DNA of 64,000 nt from Hymenopus coronatus. Taxonomy: Eukaryota > Arthropoda > Insecta > Mantodea > Hymenopodidae. The DNA is taken from positions 17,042,501 through 17,106,500 of the forward strand of contig CM060887.1 of the NCBI GenBank assembly GCA_030762935.1, given 5' to 3'. Numbering within the stretch: the first letter of the stretch is position 1; each line of letters begins with the position of its first letter. Positions 54,290-64,000 of this stretch are shown here, piece by piece. Made by a program: the position numbers and the translations under genes. The notes beneath the pieces are model-generated. The model saw only the letters and a program-made list of their open reading frames with translations. It ran no database searches and was not told the origin of the DNA.

Positions 54290-55065
54290 AACTATAAAGT
54301 ACTCTTCTTTAGACTCTTTTTAAAACTATTTACACTTTGAGGCAAAGTCTCCAGTAATTCAGCAAATATTTTGCTCCATTCGTTAATTATTCTACTTGCA
54401 AAGGAAAATTTAGCTATGTCAGTTTTCTGTTCCCTATTTCTTTTTCTTTTTTTCAAGTGAACATTTCCCCCATAGTATAATGGTTTTAATAATCGCTTGG
54501 ATATATCTTTCTATGTAGATTTCCCCTTATCGGCTGTAAAAATTGCATACAGCCTTGCTTGTCTCCTGTGTTTCCCAGGAAGTAGCAGTGCAGTATGATT
54601 TTTGAATCATCCTCTTCTGTCTACAAATTTAGCTGCTCTTTTTTGAACCCTCTCAAGTGCCAATTTTTGCCCAACCCAATATGGATTCCAGCATGCAGCA
54701 CTATATTCTAATATTGATCAAACTAAAGCTGTGTATGCTAAATTTCGCGAATTTCCATTGCTGTATTTTAAAATCCTCATTGCAAAAGTCAATGCTTTCC
54801 ACACCTTTCCAGTGACCAAATTTACATGTTCCCCTGACTCCAATCTTTCATTTAGTATCACCCCTAGATATGTGGTGCTATTTACCGTGGGTATTTTCTT
54901 ATTGTCTAATTTATAAATTATGTTTCTACTATTCTTGCCTTTGAAAACCTAATTGTTTTAAATTTACGTGGATTTATCTCCATTTTATTACATAAATATA
55001 TCTGTCAATGATGTGGATTGCCATTATTGCATGTGTACCATAATAATAAGTGTGACCTCTTACAC
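54290..55065 (-). mobile_element. Non-LTR retrotransposon fragment (RT C-terminal part)
   Basis: The minus-strand frames read MEINPRKFKTIRFSKARIVE (54982 down), TYLGVILNERLESGEHVNLV (54864 down), EYSAACWNPYWVGQKLALER (54707 down) with VQKRAAKFV, and finally FASRIINEWSKIFAELLETL to a stop near 54298. This is the thumb and tail of a Jockey/CR1-type reverse transcriptase with several internal stops. The 5' part is absent. Confidence 0.8.
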
Positions 55066-55115
55066 CCAGATGCAAAAATCGGATCTTAAATACAATGTAC
55101 CCGTCAATTGCACAT

Positions 55116-56765
55116 ATGTTGGCTGATAAGTCCCAGTCCTCTCGCATTTTAAAAAAAGTTTATTTTATTTTATTTCTCAACATAATCTCCAGAAAGGCTA
55201 ATACATTTGTCATATCAGTGTTCTAATTTAATTAAAACATCTCTGTATTGCAATTTCATCCATGACCATACTACAAGAAGTAAGTTAAACCTTCACAAAA
55301 TAGGGCATAAGAGATCCCTATATGAGAAAAATTTTTATCATAGTGGTGTTCAATTGTATAATAAACTCCCTACCACCTTTAAGCAGTTATCCTCTGTGGC
55401 AATATTCAAAAGGAAATTTAAAGAGATTCTTAATTCTAAAATGCTTTTATTCAGTGAACGAATATCTGGAGATGGCTTAGTTTACTAGTTTTATTTCAAG
55501 TTTTTACTAGAATTCTAATATTGTAAATATCTGTAAGTAGTAACTAGTATAAGTATATTTTGTGATTATTATGTAATTCCTATTGAAGAAACCGATATTT
55601 CTGTAATGAAATCATATGGTGAATAAAAATTGAATTGAATTTATCAAGGTCCTCAAAATAGCTGTTACTGCATCAATGACCTCGTTGCTGTGAAATCTTC
55701 GTCTTCCAAGAAATTTTTTGAGGTTTGGAAACAGGTGGTAATCACTGGGTGCTAGATCTGGCGAATAGGGTGAATGTTCAAGCAATTCAAACTTTAATTC
55801 ACACATTTTTCCCATTGCAATGACTGAACAATGGGCCAGAGCATTGTCATGATGAAACAAGATTTTTTTTTTTGTTTGCCAAATGAGGACTTTTCTTTTC
55901 ACCTCATCACTCAAACGTTGCAGTAAGCTTGCGTAGTAGTCACCATACTTTTACCCTTTTCCAAGTAATCAATAAAAATAAGTCCCTGTGCATCCCAGAA
56001 AACACTCGGCATAACCTTGCTAGCTGACAAAATTGACTTTGCCTTTCTTGGAGTTGGTTCACCTGGTGCAAACCACTGTTTTGACTGTGATTTACTTTCT
56101 AGAGTGTAGTGATGGATCCAAGTTTCATCCATGGTAATAAGCTGTCTCAAAAATGCAATGGGATTTTTATGGTAGAGCTCCACATTCTTAACAGAAACCG
56201 TTTTTCTTTGCAACTTTTGATCAGGTGTCAACAAACGTGACATCCATCTTGTACAGACCTTGTGAAAGGCCAAAACATTACTTAAAATATTACCTGCACA
56301 TTCTTTTGATATGCTTACAGCCTCTGCTATCTCAAACAACTTTAATCTGTGGACTTCCAGTATTAAACAATGAATTTTTTCAATGATCTCTGGAGTTGTC
56401 ACTTCTACAGGGCATCCAGAGCGAGGCTCATCACTAGTGCTTGTACGTCCCATTTTAAACTCTGCAACCCATCTTTAATCATTGAATATGAAGGGGCAGA
56501 GTCTTTCAATGTACTGTCCATTTCCTCCTTGATTTCTGTAGGTTTTAAGCCTTTCAAATCAAAGTATTTAGTCGCTGCTCGTTTTCCCCAAATGCTCCAT
56601 TTTCGAGAAAACTCTAAAGTTGTCTTGATTAAAATGCTGTCATTCGAAAACTAAACAAGCTATTGACCTGTAACTAGTCTAGAGTTAAACTATACGATGC
56701 TATCGTCTAACTGGCCTAGTGGCGCCATATCTGTGTGAGGCCTGGGACTTATTAGCTGACCGTCA
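55116..56765 (-). mobile_element. Mariner element with both TIRs, frameshifted and interrupted by a LINE fragment
   Basis: The ends TGTTGGCTGATAAGTCCCAG (55116) and CTGGGACTTATTAGCTGACC (56742) are inverted repeats, flanked by TA. On the minus strand the transposase starts near 56640 in a shifted frame. The frame 56453-55911 then covers the helix-turn-helix and LITMDETWIHHYTLESKS (first Asp), EPTPRKAKS and VFWDAQGLIFIDYLEKGKS. After a frameshift, 55914-55640 covers FHHDNALAHCSVIAMGK and PYSPDLAPSDYHLFPNLKKF (second and third Asp). All three catalytic Asp are kept, but the gene has at least two frameshifts. Without the LINE insert it would be about 1.25 kb, normal for mariner. Confidence 0.87.
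55235..55638 (+). mobile_element. Non-LTR retrotransposon 3' fragment nested in mariner
   Basis: The frame HDHTTRSKLNLHKIGHKRSL then YHSGVQLYNKLPTTFKQLSS, FKRKFKEIL is the typical C-terminal end of Jockey/CR1-type elements. It ends with AATAAAAATTGAATTGAATT, a tandem tail. The 3' UTR of the mariner resumes on each side, showing insertion after the mariner. Confidence 0.8.
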
Positions 56766-57439
56766 TATGTTCACTAATGCAACTGTGACAATGAATCCAG
56801 AATGGAAAGGAAGCCACTAGCAACAATTAGCTTGAACAGCAGAAAGCAAGCTGTTCACAGATGTGTGGCAAATCAGGATGGCGAAGTTTAGGATTGTGCA
56901 TTTGGTGCTTAGTCACAATATGAATAAATTGATGGTATTGCAGAAGAAATACATTAGAACCAAATGTAATTTAAAATTTAAGGAAACTTTTAGTAGAAAT
57001 GTGTTTAAGAAGCGCAGTATGTGAACAGTTTGTTCTTTGTATGTATAAATGCTGTAATATATGCTCAAACTAAAAATTTTATGAAGAACATTGGGTTAAG
57101 TTCAAGAAATAGCACAAATTGCCATATGTATACATGTATTCTTTTGTCAGAGTCTTTTGAAACAACAAAGGGCAAGGGTAGAAATCTGATTTACTGTGCC
57201 CAAGTCAGTTACAGTTGTTCTAGCTAATGTGTAGTCACTTAACACCTATCTCCTCCCTCCAGTACCTCAAAAGACCCTGAGCAAATAATAATGAAATTGT
57301 ATTTAAGAATGTAAATAATATGGCTATTTACTATAAAAGTTAGTTGTAGAATATCTGTAGCTAGACAAAATGTAAATACTCTCCAAATTGGCAATGCCTG
57401 GAAGTTGTATACAATTACTATTTTATTATTATTTTTTAT
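56766..57439. other. Unrecognised sequence
   Basis: A frame around 56860-57010 is lysine-rich, but no family is recognised. Otherwise AT-rich filler. Confidence 0.35.
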
Positions 57440-57780
57440 TGCTGTGCTGAGTGGTTAGACCAGTTGCCTCTCACCAAGGAGGGCAGCCTAGTTTTAATCC
57501 CACCTTATGTGAAATTTGTCGTGGACAAATTGGCATAGACATTTTTTTTTCCAAGTTTTTCAGTTTCGCCACCATTCATTCCACCACTGGCTCAATAATA
57601 ACCTTTCCTTTCATCTGTTTCACCATCATTTCATACCATCTTCTTCCTCACTCTCAAATTGGGCATTGGGCTGATCATCCATCCTGGCTGCTCTCTCTTA
57701 TCCAGAGTCTTGTCTGCCTCTCAACAGGCAATCTGGCTCCAGGTGCTGGCTTATAAATCCTAGGGGGTATAACTCCCCCA
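57440..57780 (+). repeat. tRNA-derived SINE, family D, long copy
   Basis: Head TGCTGTGCTGAGTGGTTAGA, then TCTCACCAAGGAGGGCAGCC, GTCGTGGACAAATTGG and CATTCATTCCACCACTGG match the copy at 19836 (GTGGCCGAGTGGTTAGAC, GTGGTGGACAAA, CATTCCACCGG). It is longer (about 340 bases), with a CTCTCAACAGGCAATCTGGC tail that the shorter copy lacks. Confidence 0.68.
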
Positions 57781-57824
57781 TACAAGGAGGAAAAATAGCA
57801 AATAATTGTTATTACTGTTATTAT

Positions 57825-57828
57825 TGTA

Positions 57829-57868
<40 letters not shown>
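57825..57868. repeat. (ATT)n microsatellite
   Basis: About 14 units of ATT in the last intron of the 8-finger isoform; read on the minus strand it gives poly-Asn, not a gene. Confidence 0.95.
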
Positions 57869-57869
<1 letters not shown>

Positions 57870-58154
57870 TGGTGCTACTACTACTTTGTACTATCACAGT
57901 ACCACTAATGCTACTACTTTTAACGAAAAACCATTTGTGGAAACACTCAAGAAAGATGAGTTCTTGAAGTTCTGGAAAGAAGCTATGAAGTTTTATTATT
58001 TTTGAAGGAAAATTATCTTCTATACTCATTACAACAGTATACTCATGGTTAAAATACATTTACTGGGATATTAAATTTTCATTTTCATTCTTTTGTTGCC
58101 TTTACACTAAAGAATCATGTTTTTTTTTTAAACTGTAAATGTTTGAAATTTCAG

Positions 58155-59085
58155 ATTACCCACTGGTGTGTTGGCAAGCAGCAATACAAGTATCACCAAA
58201 ATTTTCACCACTGATGCTTTGGAAAATGAAACTTTAATAAACAAGGAAGCCTCCAATAGTGGTGAAACCACAAATAAAATAGCAGTTCATGGAGGTACAG
58301 AATCCCAGATGTTTAATTTTGTGAACTGTGGTGAAACATTTATCATGGAAGAAGATTTGAAAATTAATGTTAATAAGGGTGTGAAACTACATCATTGTGG
58401 AATCTGTGGGAAAAGCTTTATAAAACCAAATTTATTAAAACACCATCTATTTACTCATACAGATATGAAACTCCATTTATGTTATACTTGTGGCAAGAGT
58501 TTTAATCGAGATTCAGACTTAAAACGACATACACTTTCTCATAACAGTGTTAAACCATACACATGTAAAACTTGTGGGAAGGCTTTCAGGGATCCTTCAA
58601 ACTTCAAAAAGCATGTTAAGCATCATAGTGGCATAAAACCATATAAATGTGAAACCTGTGGGTGGAGTTTTACTGATAGTTCAAACTTTAAAAGGCATGT
58701 GCTCTCTCACAATGGCATAAAACCAAAACCATACAAATGTGAAACTTGTGGGAAGTTTTTTTCTGATAGTACATACTTTAGAAGTCACATCCTAACCCAT
58801 AGTGGAATACAGCAGTATAAATGTGAAACCTGTGGCAAGAATTTTACCTGTGGAAAGAATTTTAAAAAACATGAGCGGACTCATAGTGGAATAAAACCGT
58901 ACAAGTGTGACATTTGTGAAATGAGGTTTAATTATAGTACAAACCTTAAAAGACATCTCTTGTCTCATAGTAACGTAAAGCGATACAAATGTGAAGTTTG
59001 TACCAGGAGGTTTAGTGATTATAAATGTTTTAAAAGACATGGACTTTCTCACAGTGATAAAAAGGCTGAGACAAAAGTAGACTAG
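58155..59085 (+). CDS. 8-finger C2H2 terminal exon (alternative or duplicated)
   Basis: The acceptor AAATTTCAG|ATTA is in phase 2; the exon then reads LPTGVLASSNTSITKIFTTD and ends KKAETKVD, stop at 59083-59085. I count eight intact C2H2 fingers, from HHCGICGKSF to YKCEVCTRRF. They are preceded by one decayed finger (NFVNCGETF) that lacks one Cys and both His. One linker is lengthened by two residues (HNGIKPKPYKC). The lead-in xTGVxxxxSN and the intron bases before it resemble the 47165 exon, so it probably shares exons 25592-27635 as a mutually exclusive last exon. A separate gene with unseen 5' exons is the alternative. Confidence 0.8.
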
Positions 59086-61223
59086 CCTTAGAGTTAACAA
59101 GAAAAACTTTAGAGTGATAAAATTTATTCAGAATTTACCATGAGAGTATTTGAATTTGCTCTTCAATACATTTACCCAACATTAACAACAGGAGCCCATT
59201 GTATTTAATCTATATACTACAGTAATATGTCCTTTGGCTTCCTTCCAATTATGGAAAATTCAATATAAAATATAGAGAGTCCCTTAATGCAGAGAATGAA
59301 CTTAAGAAAATTGACTCTAAATTTTTTTACAGATGTACAATTAATCAAAATATTGTCTAGGACATGTTCCATAATGCAGAAACACATAGATAAATCTGTT
59401 AAATGAAATTGGTACAAGTAGTTCTTTGTTACAAAATGCCCTGTTCTGGCCTTTAATGCAATTGTTTTAATATGTCTGAGAATGTTTTATAGTACTTGGT
59501 TTTTCTTACTTAGGGTTTGTCCAGTTTCTGAGTCAGCAATGTACAATGCAGTTTGTAATTGAAGTAGTAAATTATGGCTCTTACTTTATCAAGAGATATT
59601 ATTTTCAATGATTTGGGGTGAAGTATTGTAGCCATTTTACCACAATGACTAGGGGATTTACTGGAATCTTTTATACCTTTACCACATTGCAAAAGGCAGA
59701 ATTATGACTTGTAGAACAAATCTATATCGCAGGCAAATAGTTCCAAGGATATGCTAAAGAATGTGCAAAGTGGTGGAGGAAAGCAGGAGAGGCCAGCTTG
59801 GGTATACCAGCTCCTTTGATGATGTTAACAGGAGTTACTTATATTTTTGTCATTAATATATCAGCACCTTTTGTATTCTGAATGTCAGCTATTTCTCAGA
59901 ACTACCATTGCTGTAGTAGTGTCGCTTGTGAGCTGAATGTGAGTTATTATACTAATGGATGCCACTATGGATGTGACAGTGGCTCCTGGGGCTATTGTTT
60001 GTTCAGTGCAACTGTTTTGTTTCTTTGCTTGTATATTTGCTTTCTAACCTCCCGTCCTCTGGTGGAATTGTACGAGACTGCATGTAAATGGAATTTATGA
60101 CATGATGGAAACAGCTTTGTGCTTATCACACCTGTAGTTAACATTTCATGTTAATGTACCTATTCTAATATTAAGATAAAACAAATAAAATCATCTATCC
60201 CAAATTGTAAACACATTTAAACATTCTTTCACAATAGTAAGTAACTAACATTCAACTTCTCAGAGTTGGAGAACATTTGGATAAATGTTTATCCAGGCAA
60301 ATTGGCATCTACCAGAATTCTAATCTGGATCATCACTAACATAAATAGAAAAGAGAAGGTACTTATTAACATAAATGCCCTCCACTTATGCAAATAAAAT
60401 GAGAAAATAAAGCACAATATAATAAACAAAACCAAGACCTAATTGTACTTCCCTTATATAACTTAAGAAAACAACTAAAGCACAAATGCACTTCAGTCTA
60501 AGACACTGCTGCCACTACCCTTTTGCTTTGTCGCAAAAACTGCTGAAATCCAGGAATAGCGCAAAGAAATTCATGCAAGTAACAGGCTGCATTATAATGA
60601 ATTATTGTAGCAGATCAAAACTTTTTTTTGATCTTAAAGATATGTTCGTTGTTCACTCCATTCCACTGCAATTAAATTGACAGTTTGTATGCATGTGATT
60701 CTGTCCTATGTCAAATCTGCCAATTGTGGACATGTTAGCTCTATAATGTCTGTCAGGTAAGAACTGGTATGCGTTAGTTTTGCCTTGACCACTAGGTTGA
60801 ATCCTGGATGGAAGGAAGGACCCATTAACTAGTACTGGTGTCATTATTCTGTTGTGGTAAATTCTGAATAAAGTTGATTAATTGGTGTATTGAAGGATTA
60901 CCAGAACTTTTATGGTAAATTTCAATGTGTCAATGTTTTCTGTGAACCAAGAAATTAACTGCTGACTTTGCTTGGAAAGACTGCAGAATATTTTATGTAT
61001 TCTTTTGAAAACTGTATCTTTGTGAAACCACTGTAATTTATATTTTAAAAGGAATTGATCTGTATCATAAACATTTTCTTGGATCTAAATTTACTGTAAT
61101 TGCTCTTTGAGCTCCTCCAACTATTCTATAGGAAATTAAATCAGCACTCAACTCTTGTTAGATAAAATATAATTTCAAACTTCAGATCACTTTGTGATTC
61201 AAGAATCCTGCTGTAAAGATGTT
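59086..61223. other. 3' UTR / flank of the 8-finger exon, no recognised content
   Basis: Possible poly-A signals are AATAAA at 60184-60189 and 60867-60872; neither can be favoured. No coding or transposon sequence recognised. Confidence 0.35.
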
Positions 61224-61462
61224 TTTTTACGTCCTTTAACCTGGTTTGGTCATATCGGACGATGAATGCAATTGATGATATGATACTCAAATGATCTCGG
61301 GGTCCATGGAGCTTAAAGTTACTAGACATTCATCTTCTCAGGATAAGGGAAAACCCCGAAAAAAACCTTACCCGGGTAACTCACCCTAAGCGAGATTCGA
61401 ACTCACGACCTTTTGAACGTGAGGTAGACATGCTACCACCACGCTACCCAGGCAGGCTTTGG
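61224..61462 (-). repeat. tRNA-derived SINE, family A, with target-site duplication
   Basis: Minus-strand copy with complement of the B box (CGAGATTCGAACTCACGACC) and head complement ACCACCACGCTACCCAGGCA. A 9-base duplication AAAGATGTT flanks it (61215-61223 and 61463-61471). The tail is short. Best-preserved family A copy together with 29970. Confidence 0.87.
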
Positions 61463-61645
61463 AAAGATGTTATTATTGCAAACAAAACTCATTTTATCCT
61501 AGAGATCTCCATCACTATTGAAACTGACCTTCTGAGTGTCAAAAAGGCTCACAGCATGTTTTTAGTAAGCCATCAAACTAATTGTTTTAATTGATATCAT
61601 CTTTAATTATGTCACAAAACATGTAAAAAAAAAATAAATAAATAA

Positions 61646-62560
61646 ATCTTGTGTGTTCCATTCACATGACTTTCTCTACAAACTGTTGTGATAAAGATTA
61701 TTCTTTTATTTGCTTTGTGGTAATCAAAATAAACATTAGCAGAATGGTTGTATTAGTTCCTTCTAAGTAGAAAGGAAATAAGGCAATACACTAGACTAAA
61801 GCGATAGTAATATCTTTTAGAAAGCTGGTTGCAATGTGAAACAGTTGAAATTTGGTTTTCTTTGCACAGCTGGAATAAAACAAGAGAGGTGAAATAAAAG
61901 TTGACCTGCCATTTCAGAAAAGTTTAAGTATTAGCTTAAAGTTGAAACCAATAACAAGGAATATATTGGAAACAGTTAATTCTAAAAAAAAAAAAAGAAG
62001 AAGAAGAAGAAGTAGTAGTTGTACTTAACATAAATTTTGTATTTTAACAAGATCTACATTTTTTTTTTAAGTTGCACATTTTTGTCTATATCTTACAGTT
62101 AATCAATTATGCAGAATTAATCCAGAATGAAGAAGTCTTCAGAGGCTCTTCCCAGAGAATTCAAGATATACATGTTATGTCATGTAAATATCTTTAATAT
62201 ACAGTATTTTTATCAAAACTGTTAGAGCCATTTTTGAGAAACACAACATTTTCAAAAAATTTTCCATGTAAAGGGAGTTTGGGCTGGTGGGATTTTCTTG
62301 AAAATCTTGATGTCACAGCCTTGGAAGATACTAAACTTGTATACCAAATTTGGTATCTTAACAGTCTTTTTCATTTTTGAGCTATGCTATTCACAGAGAA
62401 ACACACACACAGACATTTTTCTAAAAATGCTTCTTTGGATTCAGGAGACGTAAAAACATATATTTCGTTGGTTTCACCAAAATTTCAACATCAAATTGTT
62501 GGGTGGAATGCAATATCTTCTCTACCTACTATATGCATAGTATGTGTAGAGAAAGTAATA
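61646..62560 (+). repeat. Hairpin-repeat family, full-length copy
   Basis: The 5' end is CTTGTGTGTTCCATTCACAT with GACTTTCTCTACA. The interior includes AATTCAAGATATACATGTTA, GGATTTTCTTGAAAATCTTG and a short (AC)n at 62401-62412. The 3' end is a palindrome TTCTCTACCTACTATATGCA ... GTGTAGAGAA (62518-62553), followed by AGTAA. ACTTTCTCTACA at the 5' end is inverted at the 3' end. Collinear with 31591-32450. Confidence 0.68.
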
Positions 62561-64000
62561 AAATGGAGGAAAAAATTATTTCTCAGTGACCTCTTTTTTT
62601 TATGTGAATCAAGATTTTCCCTTTATTTATTTATTTATTTATTTTACATAGTCTATACATTTTCTTTAGCAACATTCCATAGTTGTTGCTTGTCTCTGCA
62701 TGGTTTTATAGATGACAATGGTCTGTATTGTCTATAGATTTAAAGACAAGCTCCACAGTTTGTCTGTAGTAGGATTCTATTTGCAGTTTGCATATTAAAA
62801 CTACCATCCTACAACTTACATTTCATTTTTATATTAAAATTTTGTTAACATTGTCTTAAAAGTTAGTTTTTTCTACAACTTAAATTTCTACAGGAAACTT
62901 AGTATATAATGTACAATTTATATTGTGCCCTTTAATGCAGTTTGTTTACCACATGTATATCTATGGTAATCTATGCAACTTATTGTACTGTATCCATAAA
63001 CAGCATTGTTTATTGCAGAGTTCTTATTTTGTATGTATATACATTGCAGATCACCATCTTGTTCTTCAATGTAATGCTCTCCTCTTTGTAGGATTTAACC
63101 CTCAAAAACTTACAAGCCAATGTCTTGAGTTAGTAGCTTGAGAGCAGCAAAAAAATTTTGGTTCATAGCACATCCAGGATGGGTGATTGCTATCAGCCTA
63201 TACATGATATGGTGGTGATAGTGTTGCCAACTATATCATATTTCTTGGGAAATCCCTATATCACATTTATTTGGATTCAAATCCCATGTTCCGTATTTGT
63301 CATTGGAATTACTATTTCTAACATTTTTTCTTAATGCAACATGATATAATGTTAAGTTACACTTCAATATCCTCACTTTAAGGTCAGAATTTTGGTTTAA
63401 AAAATTCAATACCTTTTAACTGTATTTAGTTTCAGATGTTACATCTCAGGAAGCAAACACGTCTGAAAAATAGTAAGGTTTTCAGAGCTTTGCAAAAAAG
63501 AAATGTGTGCTTAAATAATTATAGGTAGTTGGATTTCTAATTTGTGTAAACTCAGAAATAGGAAAAAACGTTTTCTCTAAAGAATAATAAGTGGAGAGGC
63601 GAGAAACAGAAGTAGTGTGAATCTCTCAAAAACAGTTTCAAGTGACTGTAAAATTTATTATTATTGTAAAGAGTCTTTTTACTTCTGTAAAAGCAGATAA
63701 TGCCATACAAGGAGAGGCACATCTTATTGATAAACAGTGATGTCATAATGGCAGAATATAATGCAAAGATTTATGGTAATAAATCTGTGGTGCAATAAAT
63801 GTTTGGTAAAAAATGTAACAGAATTTGTAAAACCACTTGCCTACTTATCCCTTATTTTCATTTCTGAAAGTTGGCCACCGTAGGTGGTGAAGAAGAAGGA
63901 AATGAAATGTAATGATGAAAGAGATGATAGGAAAATTCATGAATCAAATTATATAATCCATTATTTTTCTAATGGCTGAGTAAAACCATGAAGAAAAACC
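62561..64000. other. Intergenic right end, no recognised content
   Basis: A (TTTA)n tract lies at 62622-62645. No gene, transposase or SINE recognised up to the window end. Confidence 0.4.

Noticed and set aside
57760..58059. Minus-strand frame with poly-Asn
   Set aside because: Translation of (ATT)n; it overlaps the intron before the 8-finger exon.
58792..59100. 102-codon minus-strand frame
   Set aside because: Shadow of the zinc-finger exon on the plus strand; periodic only because the finger repeats are.
63421..63470. Acceptor-like TTTAGTTTCAG before 63432 as a third zinc-finger terminal exon
   Set aside because: In phase 2 it reaches a stop within ten codons and no Cys/His finger pattern follows in any frame.

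Overview
This 64 kb window is AT-rich animal nuclear DNA. By its gene content it is most likely from an arthropod with a large, transposon-rich genome. The evidence is long introns with GT/AG junctions, tRNA-derived SINEs, non-LTR LINEs, mariner, hAT, piggyBac-like and IS630/Tc1-like transposons, Penelope-like elements, and dispersed AT microsatellites. I see no bacterial features. The species cannot be fixed from the sequence alone.

Two host loci are supported, lying head to head. On the minus strand, six coding exons between 22548 and 1245 encode the N-terminal two thirds of an IQCA1/DRC11-like protein, an IQ-motif subunit of the nexin-dynein regulatory complex of motile cilia and sperm tails. 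All five introns are phase-compatible. The C-terminal AAA domain lies beyond the left edge. On the plus strand, two small acidic exons (25592-25723 and 27553-27635) can be spliced in frame to a 13-finger C2H2 exon (47165-48401). They can equally be spliced to an 8-finger C2H2 exon (58155-59085). The two finger exons share acceptor phase, flanking intron sequence and leader residues, so they look like duplicated alternative terminal exons of one transcription-factor locus.

Most of the rest is mobile DNA. Introns of the DRC11-like gene (1-22 kb) hold Penelope-like fragments, one of them an almost perfect palindrome with 433-bp arms. They also hold a mariner relic, LINE pieces, SINEs and copies of an unclassified repeat with a 3' hairpin. 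The first 20 kb of the zinc-finger intron (27.6-47.2 kb) contains a TIR element split by a SINE, a piggyBac-like relic, a Polinton-type polymerase B relic, an IS630-like transposase gene with two frameshifts and a substituted catalytic residue, and a nearly complete RNase H-bearing LINE. It also contains a decayed AAA-ATPase-like/PD-(D/E)XK gene and a nested stack in which a TTAA MITE and a 2.1 kb hAT element (itself hit by a SINE) interrupt an IS630-like transposase. Between the two zinc-finger exons (48.4-58.2 kb) lie a Tc1-like relic, a second Penelope inverted repeat, two mariner copies (one broken by a LINE fragment), an LTR-retrotransposon fragment and SINEs. The right end (59-64 kb) is intergenic or 3' flank, with one clean SINE and one nearly full copy of the hairpin repeat.

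The host genes give no obvious joint pathway. The most notable signals are the duplicated zinc-finger terminal exons, the recurrent Penelope palindromes, the AAA-ATPase-like/nuclease relic and the hairpin-ended repeat family.
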